A DNA stretch of 62,500 nt, from the NCBI RefSeq assembly GCF_034718895.1, contig NZ_JAYERP010000001.1, positions 3,070,001 through 3,132,500 of the forward strand. The letters run 5' to 3'. Position 1 is the stretch's first letter. Each line of letters starts with the position of its first letter. The stretch comes from Paenibacillus phoenicis (GTDB lineage Bacteria > Bacillota > Bacilli > Paenibacillales > Paenibacillaceae). This document shows positions 19,877 to 35,300 of this stretch, one piece after another. Position numbers and translations under genes: made by a program. The notes under the pieces are model-generated. The model was not told the DNA's origin. It ran no database searches and worked only from the letters and a program-made list of their open reading frames with translations.

Positions 19877-20209
19877 TTATTTTTCGGATACCACCAAAGT
19901 AATGTGGCTGGTGCGTTTGTTGATCCGGCTAGCACGTCCCATTGCCCGCGGACGGAAACGTTTCATCGTCGGGCCTTGGTTAACGTAGGCTTGCGTAATC
20001 ACCAATTTATTTACATCCATAGAATAGTTATGTTCAGCATTGGCAATCGCCGAGTTCAACAGCTTCTCCACGATCGGGGATGCTGCTTTTGGCGTATGGC
20101 GCAGAATTGCAATCGCGTCGCCAACTTGCTTACCGCGGATCAGATCAACCACGAGTTGAGCTTTGCGGGGAGCAATACGAATCGATCTTGCATGTGCTTT
20201 AGCTTCCAT
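19877..20209 (-). CDS. rplV: 50S ribosomal protein L22
   Basis: A 110-residue L22 lining the exit tunnel: [20 protein letters not shown], then [20 protein letters not shown] and the beta-hairpin [20 protein letters not shown]. The hairpin, where macrolide-resistance changes occur in other species, looks normal. Confidence 0.97.
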   Translation of the reverse strand: MEAKAHARSIRIAPRKAQLVVDLIRGKQVGDAIAILRHTPKAASPIVEKLLNSAIANAEHNYSMDVNKLVITQAYVNQGPTMKRFRPRAMGRASRINKRTSHITLVVSEK

Positions 20210-20247
20210 GTAGTATTACCTCCTCTCAAACGAAGAACTTATCGTTA

Positions 20248-20526
20248 TTAACGTCTCGTTTTCTTATCGTCATCCGTATGACCTTTGTAGGTCCGGGTTG
20301 GAGCAAATTCGCCCAGTTTATGTCCGACCATATCCTCGGTTACGTACACCGGCACGTGCTTGCGGCCGTCATAGACACCAAACGTATGACCAATAAATTG
20401 CGGATAGATCGTGGAGCGACGGGACCAAGTTTTGATCACGACCTTCTTGTTCGAAGCGCTCGCTTCTTCCACTTTCTTAAGCAGGTACCCGTCGACAAAA
20501 GGGCCCTTTTTCAGACTGCGACTCAT
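20248..20526 (-). CDS. rpsS: 30S ribosomal protein S19
   Basis: A 92-residue head protein: [40 protein letters not shown], and [20 protein letters not shown]. Typical length. Confidence 0.97.
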   Translation of the reverse strand: MSRSLKKGPFVDGYLLKKVEEASASNKKVVIKTWSRRSTIYPQFIGHTFGVYDGRKHVPVYVTEDMVGHKLGEFAPTRTYKGHTDDDKKTRR

Positions 20527-20600
20527 TCATTTATCCTCCCTTCACAATGCGCTGCAAGTTACGCTTCGTTCATGCCGCGAAGTGATCCGCAAGATGCGGA

Positions 20601-21431
20601 TTACTTCGTGCGACGGCGAACGATATATTTATCAGAAGCTTTGCCTTTTTTACGCGTTTTGTAACCAAGGGTCGGTTTGCCCCAAGGAGACAACGGAGAT
20701 TTACGGCCGATCGGAGCGCGACCTTCACCACCACCGTGTGGGTGATCGTTCGGGTTCATGACGACACCGCGGACTTCTGGACGTTTGCCCAGCCAGCGGC
20801 TGCGTCCGGCTTTACCGATTTTCACGAGCTCGTGGTCACCGTTACCTACGGAACCGATGGTTGCGCGGCAAACTTTCAGAACTTTACGAACTTCGCCGGA
20901 AGACAGGCGGATCGTTACGTATTTATCCTCTTTACCGAGCAATTGAGCTTCTGTACCAGCTGCACGAACAAGTTGTCCGCCTTTGCCTGGTTTCAGCTCG
21001 ATGTTGTGGATCACGGTACCTACCGGGATATTCTCCAGCGGCAATGCGTTACCGATTTTGATGTCGGAACCTGCGCCAGATTCGATCACATCGCCCACTT
21101 TCAAACCTTTAGGAGCGATGATATAGCGTTTCTCACCATCGGCATAGTGGATCAAAGCGATGTTCGAAGTCCGGTTTGGATCGTATTCGATCGTAGCAAC
21201 GCGGCCTGGAATTCCATCTTTGTTCCGTTTGAAGTCGATGATCCGATATTTACGTTTATGTCCGCCGCCATGGTGACGAACAGTGATTTTACCTTGGTTG
21301 TTGCGGCCGGCCGTTTTGCTCAGCGGCGCAAGCAAAGATTTCTCCGGCTGATCCGTCGTAATTTCTTCGAAGGTCGACACGCTCATCGCACGTCTAGCCG
21401 GGGAAGTCGGTTTGTACTTTTTGATTGGCAC
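20601..21431 (-). CDS. rplB: 50S ribosomal protein L2
   Basis: A 276-residue universal protein needed for subunit joining and peptidyl transfer. Motifs: [40 protein letters not shown], and [20 protein letters not shown] with the conserved His near the active centre. The start is a GTG at 21431. Confidence 0.98.
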   Translation of the reverse strand: MPIKKYKPTSPARRAMSVSTFEEITTDQPEKSLLAPLSKTAGRNNQGKITVRHHGGGHKRKYRIIDFKRNKDGIPGRVATIEYDPNRTSNIALIHYADGEKRYIIAPKGLKVGDVIESGAGSDIKIGNALPLENIPVGTVIHNIELKPGKGGQLVRAAGTEAQLLGKEDKYVTIRLSSGEVRKVLKVCRATIGSVGNGDHELVKIGKAGRSRWLGKRPEVRGVVMNPNDHPHGGGEGRAPIGRKSPLSPWGKPTLGYKTRKKGKASDKYIVRRRTK

Positions 21432-21459
21432 GAGATTTCCCTCCTTACTTTAAGCGATT

Positions 21460-21750
21460 TTATACCGATTCAAAAAATTGGAGCGGCTTGCTTTCAGGTG
21501 TTAATGTAACAAACGCTTTTTTCCATTCTGGAGTGTATCCGGAGTAGCGTCCGTAACGTTTCAACTTCCCGGGAACACGCAGGGTGTTTACGTTCTTCAC
21601 CTTCACGCCGAAAATCGACTCAACTGCTTGTTTGATTTCCGTTTTGTTCGCGCGAATGTCTACTTCAAAGACATATTTCAGGTCGTTCATATATTCCGTG
21701 GAACGTTCCGTAATCACCGGGCGTTTGATAATATCGCGAGGATCCTTCAT
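21460..21750 (-). CDS. rplW: 50S ribosomal protein L23
   Basis: A 96-residue L23, docking site for trigger factor and SRP at the tunnel exit: [20 protein letters not shown], then [20 protein letters not shown] and [20 protein letters not shown]. The start overlaps the rplD stop by one base (TAATG). Confidence 0.97.
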   Translation of the reverse strand: MKDPRDIIKRPVITERSTEYMNDLKYVFEVDIRANKTEIKQAVESIFGVKVKNVNTLRVPGKLKRYGRYSGYTPEWKKAFVTLTPESKPLQFFESV

Positions 21751-22373
21751 TACGCGAGCACCTCCTCTACCTTCTGAACTGCTTCTTTCGTAATGATCAG
21801 TTTGTCGTGCGTCAGCACGTCAAGAACATTAATGCCGTCTGCTGCCACGAACTTCACGCCTGGAATGTTACGAGCGGAAAGCGCAATGTTGTCGTCATAG
21901 TTAGGAGCTACAACCAGAGCTTTACGTTCCACTTTCAGGTTATTCAAGATCGCTGCAAATTCTTTCGTTTTTGGAGCATTCATCGCAAGGGCATCCAATA
22001 CGATGATGTCCTGATCGATCACTTTCGACGAAAGCGCCGATTTGATCGCCAAACGACGAACTTTCTTAGGCAGTTTATAGGAATAGCTGCGCGGAGTTGG
22101 TCCGAATACCGTACCGCCGCCTTTCCATTGAGGAGCGCGGATCGAACCTTGGCGTGCACGACCTGTACCTTTTTGTTTCCAAGGTTTACGGCCGCCGCCA
22201 CGAACTTCGGAGCGTCCTTTAACTTTGTGCGTACCGAAACGCAGGGAAGCACGTTGCATCACTACAGCTTCATGAAGAACATGCGTGTTCGGCTCAATTC
22301 CGAATACGGCATCGTTCAATTCTACTTCGCCCACTTGGCTACCGCTAATATTGAAAAGTGCTACTTTTGGCAT
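21750..22373 (-). CDS. rplD: 50S ribosomal protein L4
   Basis: A 207-residue L4: [20 protein letters not shown], then the tunnel loop [20 protein letters not shown] and [15 protein letters not shown]. The loop that contacts macrolides is wild-type in appearance. It overlaps rplW by one base. Confidence 0.97.
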   Translation of the reverse strand: MPKVALFNISGSQVGEVELNDAVFGIEPNTHVLHEAVVMQRASLRFGTHKVKGRSEVRGGGRKPWKQKGTGRARQGSIRAPQWKGGGTVFGPTPRSYSYKLPKKVRRLAIKSALSSKVIDQDIIVLDALAMNAPKTKEFAAILNNLKVERKALVVAPNYDDNIALSARNIPGVKFVAADGINVLDVLTHDKLIITKEAVQKVEEVLA

Positions 22374-22401
22374 TTGTTGTTCCTCCTTTCCTGAGGGTTA
22401 A

Positions 22402-23025
22402 TTATTTCTTAGTAGTTTGTTTTACTTTAACGAAGCTGTTTTTCGGTCCAGGAATGGAACCTTTCACGAGCAAGACATTGCGTTCTGCATCGACTTTAAC
22501 AACTTCAAGGTTTTGAATCGTTACAGTTTCATGTCCCATATGTCCAGGCAGGTTTTTACCTTTAAATACGCGGTTTGCTGCGATGGAACCCATGGAACCA
22601 GGTCTACGATGGTAACGGGAACCGTGAGCCATCGGGCCGCGGCTTTGTCCCCAGCGTTTGATTACGCCTTGGAACCCTTTACCTTTCGAAATACCTGTTA
22701 CGTCAACAAATTCGCCTTCAGCAAAAATATCGACTTTGACCTCTTGGCCAACCTCGTATCCTGCCAAATCAACACCGCGAATTTCGCGAACGTAGCGCTT
22801 AGGCGTTGTGCCTGCTTTCTTTGCATGCCCAACTTCCGGCTTGTTAGCTCTAGCTTCCTTCTTATCGGAGTAGCCAAGCTGAATCGCTTCGTAACCGTCG
22901 TTCTCCAGGTCTTTCTTCTGCAGAACTACGTTAGAGCTAGCCTCAATAACCGTTACAGGAATGACATTCCCTTCCGGAGTAAACACTTGAGTCATACCAA
23001 GTTTCTTCCCTAAGATACCTTTCAT
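22402..23025 (-). CDS. rplC: 50S ribosomal protein L3
   Basis: A 207-residue L3 reaching the peptidyl-transferase centre: [60 protein letters not shown], and [20 protein letters not shown]. In Bacillus, L3 stimulates the Mini-III RNase, encoded in this window as mrnC. Confidence 0.97.
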   Translation of the reverse strand: MKGILGKKLGMTQVFTPEGNVIPVTVIEASSNVVLQKKDLENDGYEAIQLGYSDKKEARANKPEVGHAKKAGTTPKRYVREIRGVDLAGYEVGQEVKVDIFAEGEFVDVTGISKGKGFQGVIKRWGQSRGPMAHGSRYHRRPGSMGSIAANRVFKGKNLPGHMGHETVTIQNLEVVKVDAERNVLLVKGSIPGPKNSFVKVKQTTKK

Positions 23026-23070
23026 GTTGACACCTCTTTTCCTTTCCTGGTTACCTTACAATAGTAGGTA

Positions 23071-23511
<441 letters not shown>

Positions 23512-23516
23512 TCACT

Positions 23517-23545
23517 ATTATATAGAAAAGGTAGGCGGAATGCAA
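23517..23545 (-). promoter_or_regulatory. Sigma-A promoter of the S10 operon
   Basis: Minus strand TTGCAT (23540-23545), 17-base spacer, perfect TATAAT (23517-23522). It lies just downstream of the tuf terminator, so the S10 super-operon starts as its own unit here. Confidence 0.85.
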
Positions 23546-23576
23546 GTATAATTCGCAAATTTTCATTCCCTAAATA

Positions 23577-23615
23577 AAGTAAAAGAGCTGCACTCCGAAA
23601 TCGGAGAGCAGCTCC
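23577..23615 (-). terminator. Terminator after tuf
   Basis: Minus strand GAGCTGCTCTCCGATTTCGG then AGTGCAGCTC: a stem of about 13 pairs with one mismatch, followed by TTTTACTTTATTT. Ends the str operon. Confidence 0.88.
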
Positions 23616-23638
23616 TTCTATCAGGCGGTTAAGCCTTC

Positions 23639-24829
23639 TTATTTGTTGATGGAAACAACGGCACCGGATCCAACTGTACGGCCGCCTTCACGGATGGAGA
23701 AGCGAGTTCCTTCTTCGATCGCGATCGGGGAGATCAGTTGAACGGTAACTTCGATGTTGTCGCCAGGCATAACCATTTCAGTTCCTTCTGGCAGGTTGAT
23801 GATGCCAGTTACGTCCGTTGTACGGAAGTAGAACTGAGGACGGTAGCCGGAGAAGAACGGCTTATGGCGTCCGCCTTCTTCTTTCGTCAATACGTATACT
23901 TGAGCGGTGAACTCAGTATGCGGGTTAACGGTAGCTGGTTTAGCCAATACTTGACCGCGTTCGATTTCTTTACGGTCAATACCGCGAAGCAGAGCACCGA
24001 TGTTGTCGCCCGCTTGAGCGGAGTCGAGCAACTTACGGAACATTTCAACGCCGGTAACGACGGATTTTTTCGTTTCTTCAACGATACCCACGATTTCAAC
24101 TTCGTCGCCGACTTTAACCGTACCGCGTTCTACACGGCCAGTAGCAACTGTACCGCGGCCAGTGATCGAGAATACGTCCTCGACAGGCATCAGGAACGGT
24201 TTGTCGATTGGGCGCTCAGGCAGCGGAATGTACTCGTCGATCACTTCGAACATTTCGATGATCTTTTGAGCCCATTCGCCTTCTGGGTTTTGCAGAGCTT
24301 CACGAGCGGAACCGCGGATGATTGGAGTGTCGTCGCCTGGGAACTCGTATTCGTTCAGCAGGTCGCGAACTTCCATTTCAACCAGTTCAAGCAACTCTTC
24401 GTCTTCAACCATGTCGCATTTGTTCAAGAATACAACGATGTAAGGAACACCTACGTTACGGGACAGCAGGATGTGTTCGCGAGTTTGCGGCATTGGGCCG
24501 TCAGCTGCGGATACAACCAGGATAGCGCCGTCCATTTGAGCAGCACCGGTGATCATGTTTTTAACATAGTCGGCGTGCCCTGGGCAGTCAACGTGTGCGT
24601 AGTGGCGGTTGTTCGTTTCGTACTCAACGTGTGCCGTCGAGATTGTGATACCGCGTTCGCGTTCTTCTGGAGCTTTGTCGATTTGGTCGAAAGCTACGGC
24701 TGCACCGCCGTATTTTTTGGACAATACAGTCGTGATGGCCGCAGTCAGAGTTGTTTTACCATGGTCGACGTGACCAATCGTACCGATATTAACGTGCGGT
24801 TTTGTACGTTCGTATTTAGCCTTTGCCAT
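23639..24829 (-). CDS. tuf: Translation elongation factor Tu
   Basis: A 396-residue GTPase delivering aminoacyl-tRNA. G1 GHVDHGKT, switch [16 protein letters not shown]3 [21 protein letters not shown]4 NKCD, then domains 2 and 3 with [20 protein letters not shown] and the C-terminal [18 protein letters not shown]. Full length. It follows fusA by 83 bases that contain a hairpin but no clear terminator. Confidence 0.98.
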   Translation of the reverse strand: MAKAKYERTKPHVNIGTIGHVDHGKTTLTAAITTVLSKKYGGAAVAFDQIDKAPEERERGITISTAHVEYETNNRHYAHVDCPGHADYVKNMITGAAQMDGAILVVSAADGPMPQTREHILLSRNVGVPYIVVFLNKCDMVEDEELLELVEMEVRDLLNEYEFPGDDTPIIRGSAREALQNPEGEWAQKIIEMFEVIDEYIPLPERPIDKPFLMPVEDVFSITGRGTVATGRVERGTVKVGDEVEIVGIVEETKKSVVTGVEMFRKLLDSAQAGDNIGALLRGIDRKEIERGQVLAKPATVNPHTEFTAQVYVLTKEEGGRHKPFFSGYRPQFYFRTTDVTGIINLPEGTEMVMPGDNIEVTVQLISPIAIEEGTRFSIREGGRTVGSGAVVSINK

Positions 24830-24870
24830 TTTAAACAGTTCCTCCTTAAAATATGGATTGTTATGTGTGA

Positions 24871-24899
24871 CCGATCAAAGGAGCATGCCCTTCGATCGG
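24871..24899 (-). other. Hairpin between fusA and tuf
   Basis: Minus strand CCGATCGAAGG and CCTTTGATCGG form an 11-bp stem (one G-U pair) with a 7-base loop GCATGCT. No U-run follows, so it may be a processing or stability element rather than a terminator. Confidence 0.65.
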
Positions 24900-24912
24900 C
24901 AAATACATTAAA

Positions 24913-26991
24913 TTATTCGGCCCCTTTATGCTTGGACACGATTTCTTCAGCGATGTTCTTCGGAACTTCTTCATAGTGGGAGAGTTCCATCGAGAACACG
25001 CCGCGTCCTTGTGTGCCGGAGCGAAGGGTCGTCGAGTAACCGAACATTTCGGAGAGAGGCACTTTCGCACGGATAATTTGCGCACCACCACGGGAATCCA
25101 TACCTTCGATACGGCCACGGCGAGAGTTCAGCATACCCATAACGTCACCCATGTACTCCTCAGGTACCGTTACTTCAACTTTCATGATTGGCTCAAGCAG
25201 AACAGGTTGACATTTGTCTTTAGCTGCTTTCAGAGCCATCGAACCAGCGATCTTAAACGCCATTTCACTGGAGTCGACGTCATGGTAGGAACCATCGACG
25301 ATCGTCGCTTTTACGTCAACAACCGGGAAGCCAGCAAGAACACCGTTCTGCATTGCTTCTTCGATACCTTGTTGAGCAGGTCCGATGTATTCTTTAGGAA
25401 CAGCACCGCCGACGATTCTGCTGTCGAATTGGTTACCTGTACCTGGTTCGAGCGGTTCAAATTCAACCCAGACGTGACCGTATTGACCACGACCACCGGA
25501 CTGACGTACGAACTTACCTTCAACGCGAGCCGGAACACGGAACGTTTCACGATAAGCAACCTGAGGTTTACCTACGTTCGTTTCTACTTTGAATTCACGG
25601 CGCATCCGATCGATGATGATATCCAGGTGAAGCTCACCCATACCTGCAAGGATCGTTTGTCCCGTTTCTTCATCTGTATGCGCACGAAGCGTTGGGTCTT
25701 CTTCCGTCAGTTTTGCAAGTGCAACGCCCATTTTGTCTTGGTCGGCTTTCGTCTTCGGTTCAACCGCGATTTCGATAACCGGCTCTGGGAAGTTCATCGA
25801 TTCAAGAATAACCGGTGCCTTCTCATCACACAGTGTATCACCTGTACCGGTGTCTTTCAAACCTACAGCTGCAGCAATGTCACCAGCGTATACTTCGTTG
25901 ATTTCTTGACGGTGGTTCGCATGCATTTGCAGGATCCGGCCGATCCGTTCGCGTTTACCTTTCGTTGCATTCAGCACGTAGGAACCGGATTGCAAAATAC
26001 CGGAGTATACGCGGAAGAACGTCAGTTTACCCACGTAAGGGTCGGTCATGATTTTAAATGCCAGTGCCGCGAACGGCTCTTCGTCAGAAGAGTGACGTTC
26101 TACTTCTGTACCATCTTCCAGATGACCTTTGATGCTTGGTACATCAACTGGGGATGGCAAGTAATCGATGACGGCATCCAGCATCAGCTGAACCCCTTTG
26201 TTACGGTAGGAAGAACCGCAGATAACCGGGAAGATTTTAACTTCACAAACGCCCTTACGAAGCGCTGCTTTCAGTTCTTCAACGGTGATTTCCTCGCCTT
26301 CGAGGTATTTCATCGTCAAGTCTTCGTCCAGTTCAGCAACCTTCTCTACCAATTCCGCACGAAGTTCTTCAACTTGTGCAGCATATTCAGCAGGAATTTC
26401 TACTTCATCGATTTGTTGTCCCAGATCGTCTCTGTAGATATACGCTTTTTGAGAGATGATGTCGATAATCCCGACAAAATCATTTTCCGCACCGATTGGC
26501 AGTTGGATAGCCACTGCATTCGCTTGCAGACGATCGCGCATATCTTTAACGACGTTCAGGAAATCCGCACCGATGATATCCATTTTGTTGACGTAGGCAA
26601 TCCGAGGAACACCATAGCGGTCAGCCTGTCTCCAAACGGTTTCAGACTGCGGCTCAACGCCTTCCTTCGCACTGAACACGCCTACAGCCCCGTCCAATAC
26701 ACGCAGGGAACGTTCGACTTCAACCGTGAAGTCGACGTGTCCCGGGGTATCGATGATATTTACGCGGTGACCTTTCCATTGAGCGGTCGTCGCTGCGGAT
26801 GTAATCGTGATTCCGCGCTCTTGTTCTTGTTCCATCCAGTCCATCGTTGCCGCACCCTCGTGAACTTCCCCGATTTTGTGCGTACGGCCTGTGTAGAACA
26901 AGATCCGTTCCGTCGTGGTTGTCTTACCGGCGTCAATATGCGCCATGATCCCGATATTACGTGTATTTTTCAAGGAGAACTCTCTTGCCAT
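24913..26991 (-). CDS. fusA: Translation elongation factor G
   Basis: A 692-residue translocase GTPase. It has G1 [21 protein letters not shown]3 DTPGHVDF, G4 NKMD, and domain IV with [19 protein letters not shown] and the tip loop, then domain [22 protein letters not shown] second EF-G-like paralogue is not seen here. The ATG at 26991 follows GGGAG by eight bases; the earlier in-frame ATG at 27009 overlaps that site. Confidence 0.98.
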   Translation of the reverse strand: MAREFSLKNTRNIGIMAHIDAGKTTTTERILFYTGRTHKIGEVHEGAATMDWMEQEQERGITITSAATTAQWKGHRVNIIDTPGHVDFTVEVERSLRVLDGAVGVFSAKEGVEPQSETVWRQADRYGVPRIAYVNKMDIIGADFLNVVKDMRDRLQANAVAIQLPIGAENDFVGIIDIISQKAYIYRDDLGQQIDEVEIPAEYAAQVEELRAELVEKVAELDEDLTMKYLEGEEITVEELKAALRKGVCEVKIFPVICGSSYRNKGVQLMLDAVIDYLPSPVDVPSIKGHLEDGTEVERHSSDEEPFAALAFKIMTDPYVGKLTFFRVYSGILQSGSYVLNATKGKRERIGRILQMHANHRQEINEVYAGDIAAAVGLKDTGTGDTLCDEKAPVILESMNFPEPVIEIAVEPKTKADQDKMGVALAKLTEEDPTLRAHTDEETGQTILAGMGELHLDIIIDRMRREFKVETNVGKPQVAYRETFRVPARVEGKFVRQSGGRGQYGHVWVEFEPLEPGTGNQFDSRIVGGAVPKEYIGPAQQGIEEAMQNGVLAGFPVVDVKATIVDGSYHDVDSSEMAFKIAGSMALKAAKDKCQPVLLEPIMKVEVTVPEEYMGDVMGMLNSRRGRIEGMDSRGGAQIIRAKVPLSEMFGYSTTLRSGTQGRGVFSMELSHYEEVPKNIAEEIVSKHKGAE

Positions 26992-27038
26992 GAATCTGTC
27001 TCCCTTCAAAATATAAATTTTGAAATACGGGCGTTATC

Positions 27039-27509
27039 CTACCAACGGTAGTGCGCGAACGCTTTGTTCGCTTCCGCCATTTTATGCGTATCTTCACGTT
27101 TCTTAACGGAAGCGCCTGTGTTGTTGGATGCGTCGATGATCTCGGCAGCCAAACGCTCTTCCATCGTCTTCTCACCGCGAGTGCGGGAGTAGTTTACGAG
27201 CCAACGTAATCCCAAGGATGTACGTCTCTCAGGTTTAACCTCAATCGGAACCTGGTAGTTTGCACCGCCGACACGACGAGCTTTAACTTCCAGTACAGGC
27301 ATAATATTTTTGATCGCTGCTTCAAATACTTCCATTGGGTCATTCCCCGTACGTTCACGGATGATGTCGAACGCATTGTAAAGGATGCTTTGAGCAACGC
27401 CGCGTTTACCGTCGAGCATGATGCGGTTGATCAAGCGAGTAACCAATTTGCTGTTATACACTGGATCTGGCAACACGTCTCTCTTAGCAACTGGACCTTT
27501 GCGTGGCAT
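27039..27509 (-). CDS. rpsG: 30S ribosomal protein S7
   Basis: A 156-residue S7, primary binder of the 16S 3' domain: [60 protein letters not shown], and the C-terminal [20 protein letters not shown]. It lies 47 bases before fusA. Upstream, a MITE-like element separates it from rpsL. Confidence 0.97.
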   Translation of the reverse strand: MPRKGPVAKRDVLPDPVYNSKLVTRLINRIMLDGKRGVAQSILYNAFDIIRERTGNDPMEVFEAAIKNIMPVLEVKARRVGGANYQVPIEVKPERRTSLGLRWLVNYSRTRGEKTMEERLAAEIIDASNNTGASVKKREDTHKMAEANKAFAHYRW

Positions 27510-27555
27510 AGTTTGTTATCCCCCTTTCAGTAAAAATTCAATCCTAGTAGTAGTT

Positions 27556-27720
27556 GTTCAAAAACCGTCTTTTGATCACCATGCACATCATGATGCTGGT
27601 TCGACTTCGAATCTTGAAATCAGCCGGACCTTCCGTTGCTCACGTAGAACTGTCTACGCTCCGCTACTCAGTCCCTAGCTTCATCCAACCTCCTCGGTGC
27701 TGAAAACCCGATTTTTGAAC
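27556..27720 (-). repeat. MITE-like element between rpsL and rpsG (165 bp)
   Basis: The two ends are imperfect inverted repeats of 25 bp (27556-27580 and 27696-27720), about 19 of 25 positions matching; both read GTTCAAAAA inward and end in CACC. Internal short palindromes include CATCATGATG (27586-27595) and CGTAGA-ACTG-TCTACG (27643-27658). No open frame of coding quality and no clear target-site duplication is visible. The layout suggests a small non-autonomous element or dispersed structured repeat. It lies in the str operon, so it is transcribed with it. The strand is arbitrary. Confidence 0.55.
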
Positions 27721-27744
27721 TCCCATTTAAAATTCCAAGCGATC

Positions 27745-28164
27745 TTATTTCTTCGCTTTTGGACGTTTCGCGCCGTATTTGGAACGAGCTTGCATCCGGT
27801 TGTTAACCCCAGCCGTATCCAATGCTCCGCGCACGATATGGTAACGGACACCCGGAAGGTCTTTGACCCGGCCGCCGCGAATCAGTACAACGCTGTGCTC
27901 TTGCAGGTTGTGTCCGATACCCGGAATGTAAGCCGTCACCTCTACACGGTTCGTCAAGCGAACACGGGCATATTTACGAAGCGCGGAGTTCGGTTTCTTC
28001 GGAGTCATCGTACCTACACGAGTGCAGACGCCGCGTTTTTGCGGAGAGCTCAAATCCGTAGCTTCGCGTTTCAGAGCGTTAAACCCTCTTTGCAGCGCTG
28101 GCGATTTGGATTTGTACACCTTATCTTGGCGTCCTTTACGTACTAATTGGTTAATTGTTGGCAT
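27745..28164 (-). CDS. rpsL: 30S ribosomal protein S12
   Basis: A 139-residue decoding-site protein: [40 protein letters not shown], and [20 protein letters not shown]. The lysines of PKKPNS and GGRVKDLPG, where streptomycin-resistance changes arise, are wild type. The ATG at 28164 is the normal start; the frame runs upstream to 28200 without a site. Confidence 0.97.
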   Translation of the reverse strand: MPTINQLVRKGRQDKVYKSKSPALQRGFNALKREATDLSSPQKRGVCTRVGTMTPKKPNSALRKYARVRLTNRVEVTAYIPGIGHNLQEHSVVLIRGGRVKDLPGVRYHIVRGALDTAGVNNRMQARSKYGAKRPKAKK

Positions 28165-28255
28165 GTTGTTGCCACCCCCTTCCTCAGAGTTCAAATCCAT
28201 TTACAAACCACTTGTTTAAGCCCACAGACCCAGGCGGCTCATAAAAGAACAAAGG

Positions 28256-28298
28256 AAATGTTTTTGCCAAAGAGTCCTCCTCATTAGCAAAAACATTT
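28256..28298 (-). other. 12-bp stem-loop with purine-rich loop upstream of rpsL
   Basis: Minus strand AAATGTTTTTGC and GCAAAAACATTT are perfectly complementary (12 bp); the 19-base loop TAATGAGGAGGACTCTTTG contains a Shine-Dalgarno-like GAGGAGG. Only a broken T-rich run follows (CCTTTGTTCTTTT), so it may be an attenuator, weak terminator or ribosomal-protein site. Confidence 0.6.
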
Positions 28299-28306
28299 TC
28301 GATCAA

Positions 28307-28558
28307 CTATGACTTTACGATCACAGCCATCGCCGCTCCTACTTCAATCCCACAAGCCTTGCCGAGATTCGCCATCGTATCTACAAAGGTGACTTTCACG
28401 GCATGTTGGTTGCATAAGGCGACGATCCTTGACGTAAGGCGTGGATCTGCATTCTCAGCAACATAAACTTCCTCGGCCCGTCCAAGTTCAACCATTCGCA
28501 TGGTCTGCTTGGTGCCGACCTTAATTGGTGCGTCCCGTAGTCCTTTATCATTAGACAT
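28307..28558 (-). CDS. ybxF: L7Ae-family K-turn-binding protein (YbxF-like)
   Basis: An 83-residue member of the L7Ae/L30e/S12e family. The fold signature is VGTKQTMRMVELGRAEEVYV, then ENADPRLTSRIVALCNQHAV and a C-terminal GKACGIEVGAAMAVIV. Bacillus YbxF at the same position binds kink-turn RNA and associates with ribosomes. I chose the second of two adjacent ATGs (28558), eight bases after GGAGG. First gene of the str transcription unit, with its own promoter. Confidence 0.88.
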   Translation of the reverse strand: MSNDKGLRDAPIKVGTKQTMRMVELGRAEEVYVAENADPRLTSRIVALCNQHAVKVTFVDTMANLGKACGIEVGAAMAVIVKS

Positions 28559-28606
28559 CATAACGTCCTCCAAAGCACAGGGTTATCCGTACTCACGCAC
28601 TATGAT

Positions 28607-28636
28607 ATAGTATCACTCCGCTATAGTAGGTGTCAA
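28607..28636 (-). promoter_or_regulatory. Sigma-A promoter of the str operon
   Basis: Minus strand consensus TTGACA (28631-28636), 18-base spacer, TACTAT (28607-28612). It lies between the rpoC terminator and the L7Ae-like gene. Confidence 0.8.
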
Positions 28637-28661
28637 GCGAAATATTCAGCGGAATTTTCAT

Positions 28662-28718
28662 AGAAAAAACAAGTCCGGCGCGCCCCGGATCAAACTCGCT
28701 TCAGGGTCGCGCCGGCTT
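28662..28718 (-). terminator. Terminator after rpoC
   Basis: Minus strand GCCGGCGCGACCC pairs with GGGGCGCGCCGG across a 17-base loop and is followed by ACTTGTTTTTTC. Strong GC stem at the end of the rpoBC unit. Confidence 0.88.
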
Positions 28719-28734
28719 ATCTTCACCTTCGTCG

Positions 28735-32349
<3,615 letters not shown>

Positions 32350-32394
32350 GGAGCATCCCTCCTTAACCAAGTCCTGATTTGACTGTATAACGCT

Positions 32395-35300
32395 CTATTC
32401 TACGCCGACTTCCGCGCCTTCCAGATTGAGACTGAGCTTGTCGCTCGACGCATCGTCCTCGTCGTCGATCTCTTTCATCTCGATCTCTTCTTCGTTTTCG
32501 GTCAGGATCTTGACGTCCATACCCAAGCTTTGCAGCTCTTTGATCAAGACCTTAAACGATTCAGGCACGCCCGGTTCAGGCACGTTTTCCCCTTTAACGA
32601 TGGATTCGTAGGTTTTCACCCGACCCACCACGTCATCCGATTTGACGGTAAGAATCTCTTGCAGCGTATAAGCAGCACCGTAAGCTTCGAGCGCCCATAC
32701 TTCCATCTCCCCGAAACGCTGACCGCCGAACTGAGCTTTACCACCCAGCGGCTGCTGCGTAACGAGCGAGTAAGGACCTGTCGAGCGAGCATGGATCTTA
32801 TCGTCAACCATGTGCGCCAGCTTGATCATGTGCATGACACCAACGGTAACTTCACGTTCAAACGGTTCACCTGTGCGGCCATCGTACAGGATCGTTTTAC
32901 CGTTCCGCTGCATGCCGGCTTCTTCCATCGTATCGAATACGTCTTCTTCATTGGCGCCGTCGAATACTGGCGTTGCCACGTGAATCCCCATCTGCAGGGC
33001 GGCCATACCCAAGTGAATCTCCAGCACCTGCCCGATGTTCATCCGCGAAGGTACGCCCAGTGGATTCAGGACAACCTGTACCGGCGTTCCGTCTGGCATA
33101 AATGGCATATCTTCTTCCGGCAAAATCCGAGCCACGACCCCTTTGTTACCATGGCGTCCGGCCATCTTATCGCCTTCGGAGATTTTCCGTTTCTGCGCAA
33201 TGTACACCCGAACGAGCTGATTAACGCCTGGCGGCAATTCGTCGCCGTTCTCGCGGGTAAACACCTTCACGTCAACAACAATCCCGTCGGTACCGTGAGG
33301 TACACGCAGGGAAGTATCACGAACTTCGCGAGCTTTCTCACCAAAGATGGCGTGCAGCAAGCGTTCTTCTGCCGTCAGTTCCGTTACGCCTTTAGGCGTT
33401 ACTTTACCAACCAGGATGTCGCCGGCAGCAATTTCCGCACCAACGCGGATAATACCGCGTTCATCCAGATTACGCAGCGCTTCTTCGCCGACGTTCGGGA
33501 TGTCGCGAGTAATTTCTTCCGGTCCCAGCTTCGTGTCGCGGGCTTCGGATTCGTATTCCTCGATATGGATCGAAGTATATACGTCTTCCTTCACCAGCTT
33601 CTCGCTCAGCAGGATCGCATCCTCGTAGTTGTAACCTTCCCAAGTCATAAAGGCAACGACCACGTTGCGGCCCAGTGCCAATTCGCCCAGTTCCGTCGAT
33701 GGACCGTCCGCCAGGATGTCACCCTTCTTAACAATGTCGCCCCGTTTGACGATCGGACGTTGGTTAATACAGGTTCCTTGGTTAGAACGCATAAATTTGT
33801 GCAACTTATATTTCACAAGGTCGCCTTTGACTTCTTTCCCGTCTACGACTTCGATACGGCGAAGCCAAATTTGGTTCGCTTCCGACCGTTCGATGATCCC
33901 GTCATATTTCGACACGATGCAGACGCCGGAGTCTTTCGCAGCCTTGTGTTCCATCCCCGTACCAACAAGCGGAGCTTTAGGAACAAGCAACGGCACCGCT
34001 TGACGCTGCATGTTCGAACCCATGAGCGCACGGTTAGAGTCGTCGTTCTCCAAGAATGGAATCAGCGCTGTAGCGACGGATACAACCTGTTTCGGCGAAA
34101 TATCCATGTAGTCTACGCGGCTGCTTGGCATCGTCAAGATGTTATCCGATTGCTTGTTGTAACGAACGATGACGAACTCGTCTTCGAACTTGTTGTCTGG
34201 CGTCAGCTTCGCGTTCGCTTGCGCAATGACATAGTTGTCTTCTTCGTCGGCCGTCAGGTAGGCCACTTGATCCGTAACGGTTCCCGTCTTCGGATCAACC
34301 CATCGATACGGCGCTTCGATGAAGCCATACTCATTGATTCGCGCATAAGTAGACAGGGAGTTGATCAAACCGATGTTCGGACCTTCCGGCGTTTCGATCG
34401 GACACATCCGGCCATAGTGGGACGGGTGAACGTCACGCACTTCCATGCCGGCACGTTCCCGAGTCAAACCGCCTGGACCGAGCGCAGACAAACGGCGTTT
34501 GTGCGTCAGTTCAGCGAGCGGGTTCGTTTGGTCCATAAACTGAGACAGCTGCGAGCTGCCGAAGAACTCTTTGATCGACGCGATGACAGGACGGATATTT
34601 ATGAGCGCCTGCGGCGTAATCACGTTCGCATCCTGAATCGACATTCTTTCGCGCACGACACGTTCCATCCGGGACAAGCCGATGCGGAATTGGTTCTGCA
34701 GAAGCTCACCAACGGAGCGCAGACGACGGTTACCCAGATGGTCGATATCGTCCGTGCTGCCGATGCCGTGCAGCAGATTGATAAAATAGCTGATCGAAGA
34801 AATAATATCAGCAGGTGTAATATGCTTCACCGATTTATCGATATTGCGGTTCGCGATTACCTTAACCACTTTACCGTCTTCAATCGGGGAGAATACGTCG
34901 ATAGTTTGCAGCGGCACATCATCTACGTCAAGGACGCCGCCGGCAACATGGTAGTTCTTGAAGCCAACGCCGTTCTCAAGGTACGGTAAAATTTCATCCA
35001 GCAAGCGGCGGTCAACCATTTGACCGGCTTCGGCGATAATTTCACCCGTCGTCGTATCAATCAGCGTCTCAGCAAGACGTTGGTTGAATAAGCGATTCTT
35101 GATGTGCAGCTTTTTATTGATTTTATAACGACCGACATTCGCCAGATCGTAACGTTTTGGATCGAAGAAGCGCGCTACCAGCAAGCTCTTCGCATTCTCA
35201 AGCGTCGGCGGTTCACCCGGACGCAAACGTTCATAGATCTCGATCAAGGCTTTCTCTGTCGAATCCGTATTGTCTTTATCCAGCGTATTGCGGATATACT

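Noticed and set aside
24928..27051. A 707-codon open frame opposite fusA, and a 412-codon frame opposite tuf (23738-24976)
   Set aside because: Both mirror highly biased genes and have no initiation signals or family resemblance.
32530..34989. An 819-codon open frame opposite rpoB
   Set aside because: Antisense shadow of rpoB with no start signal or recognisable domain.
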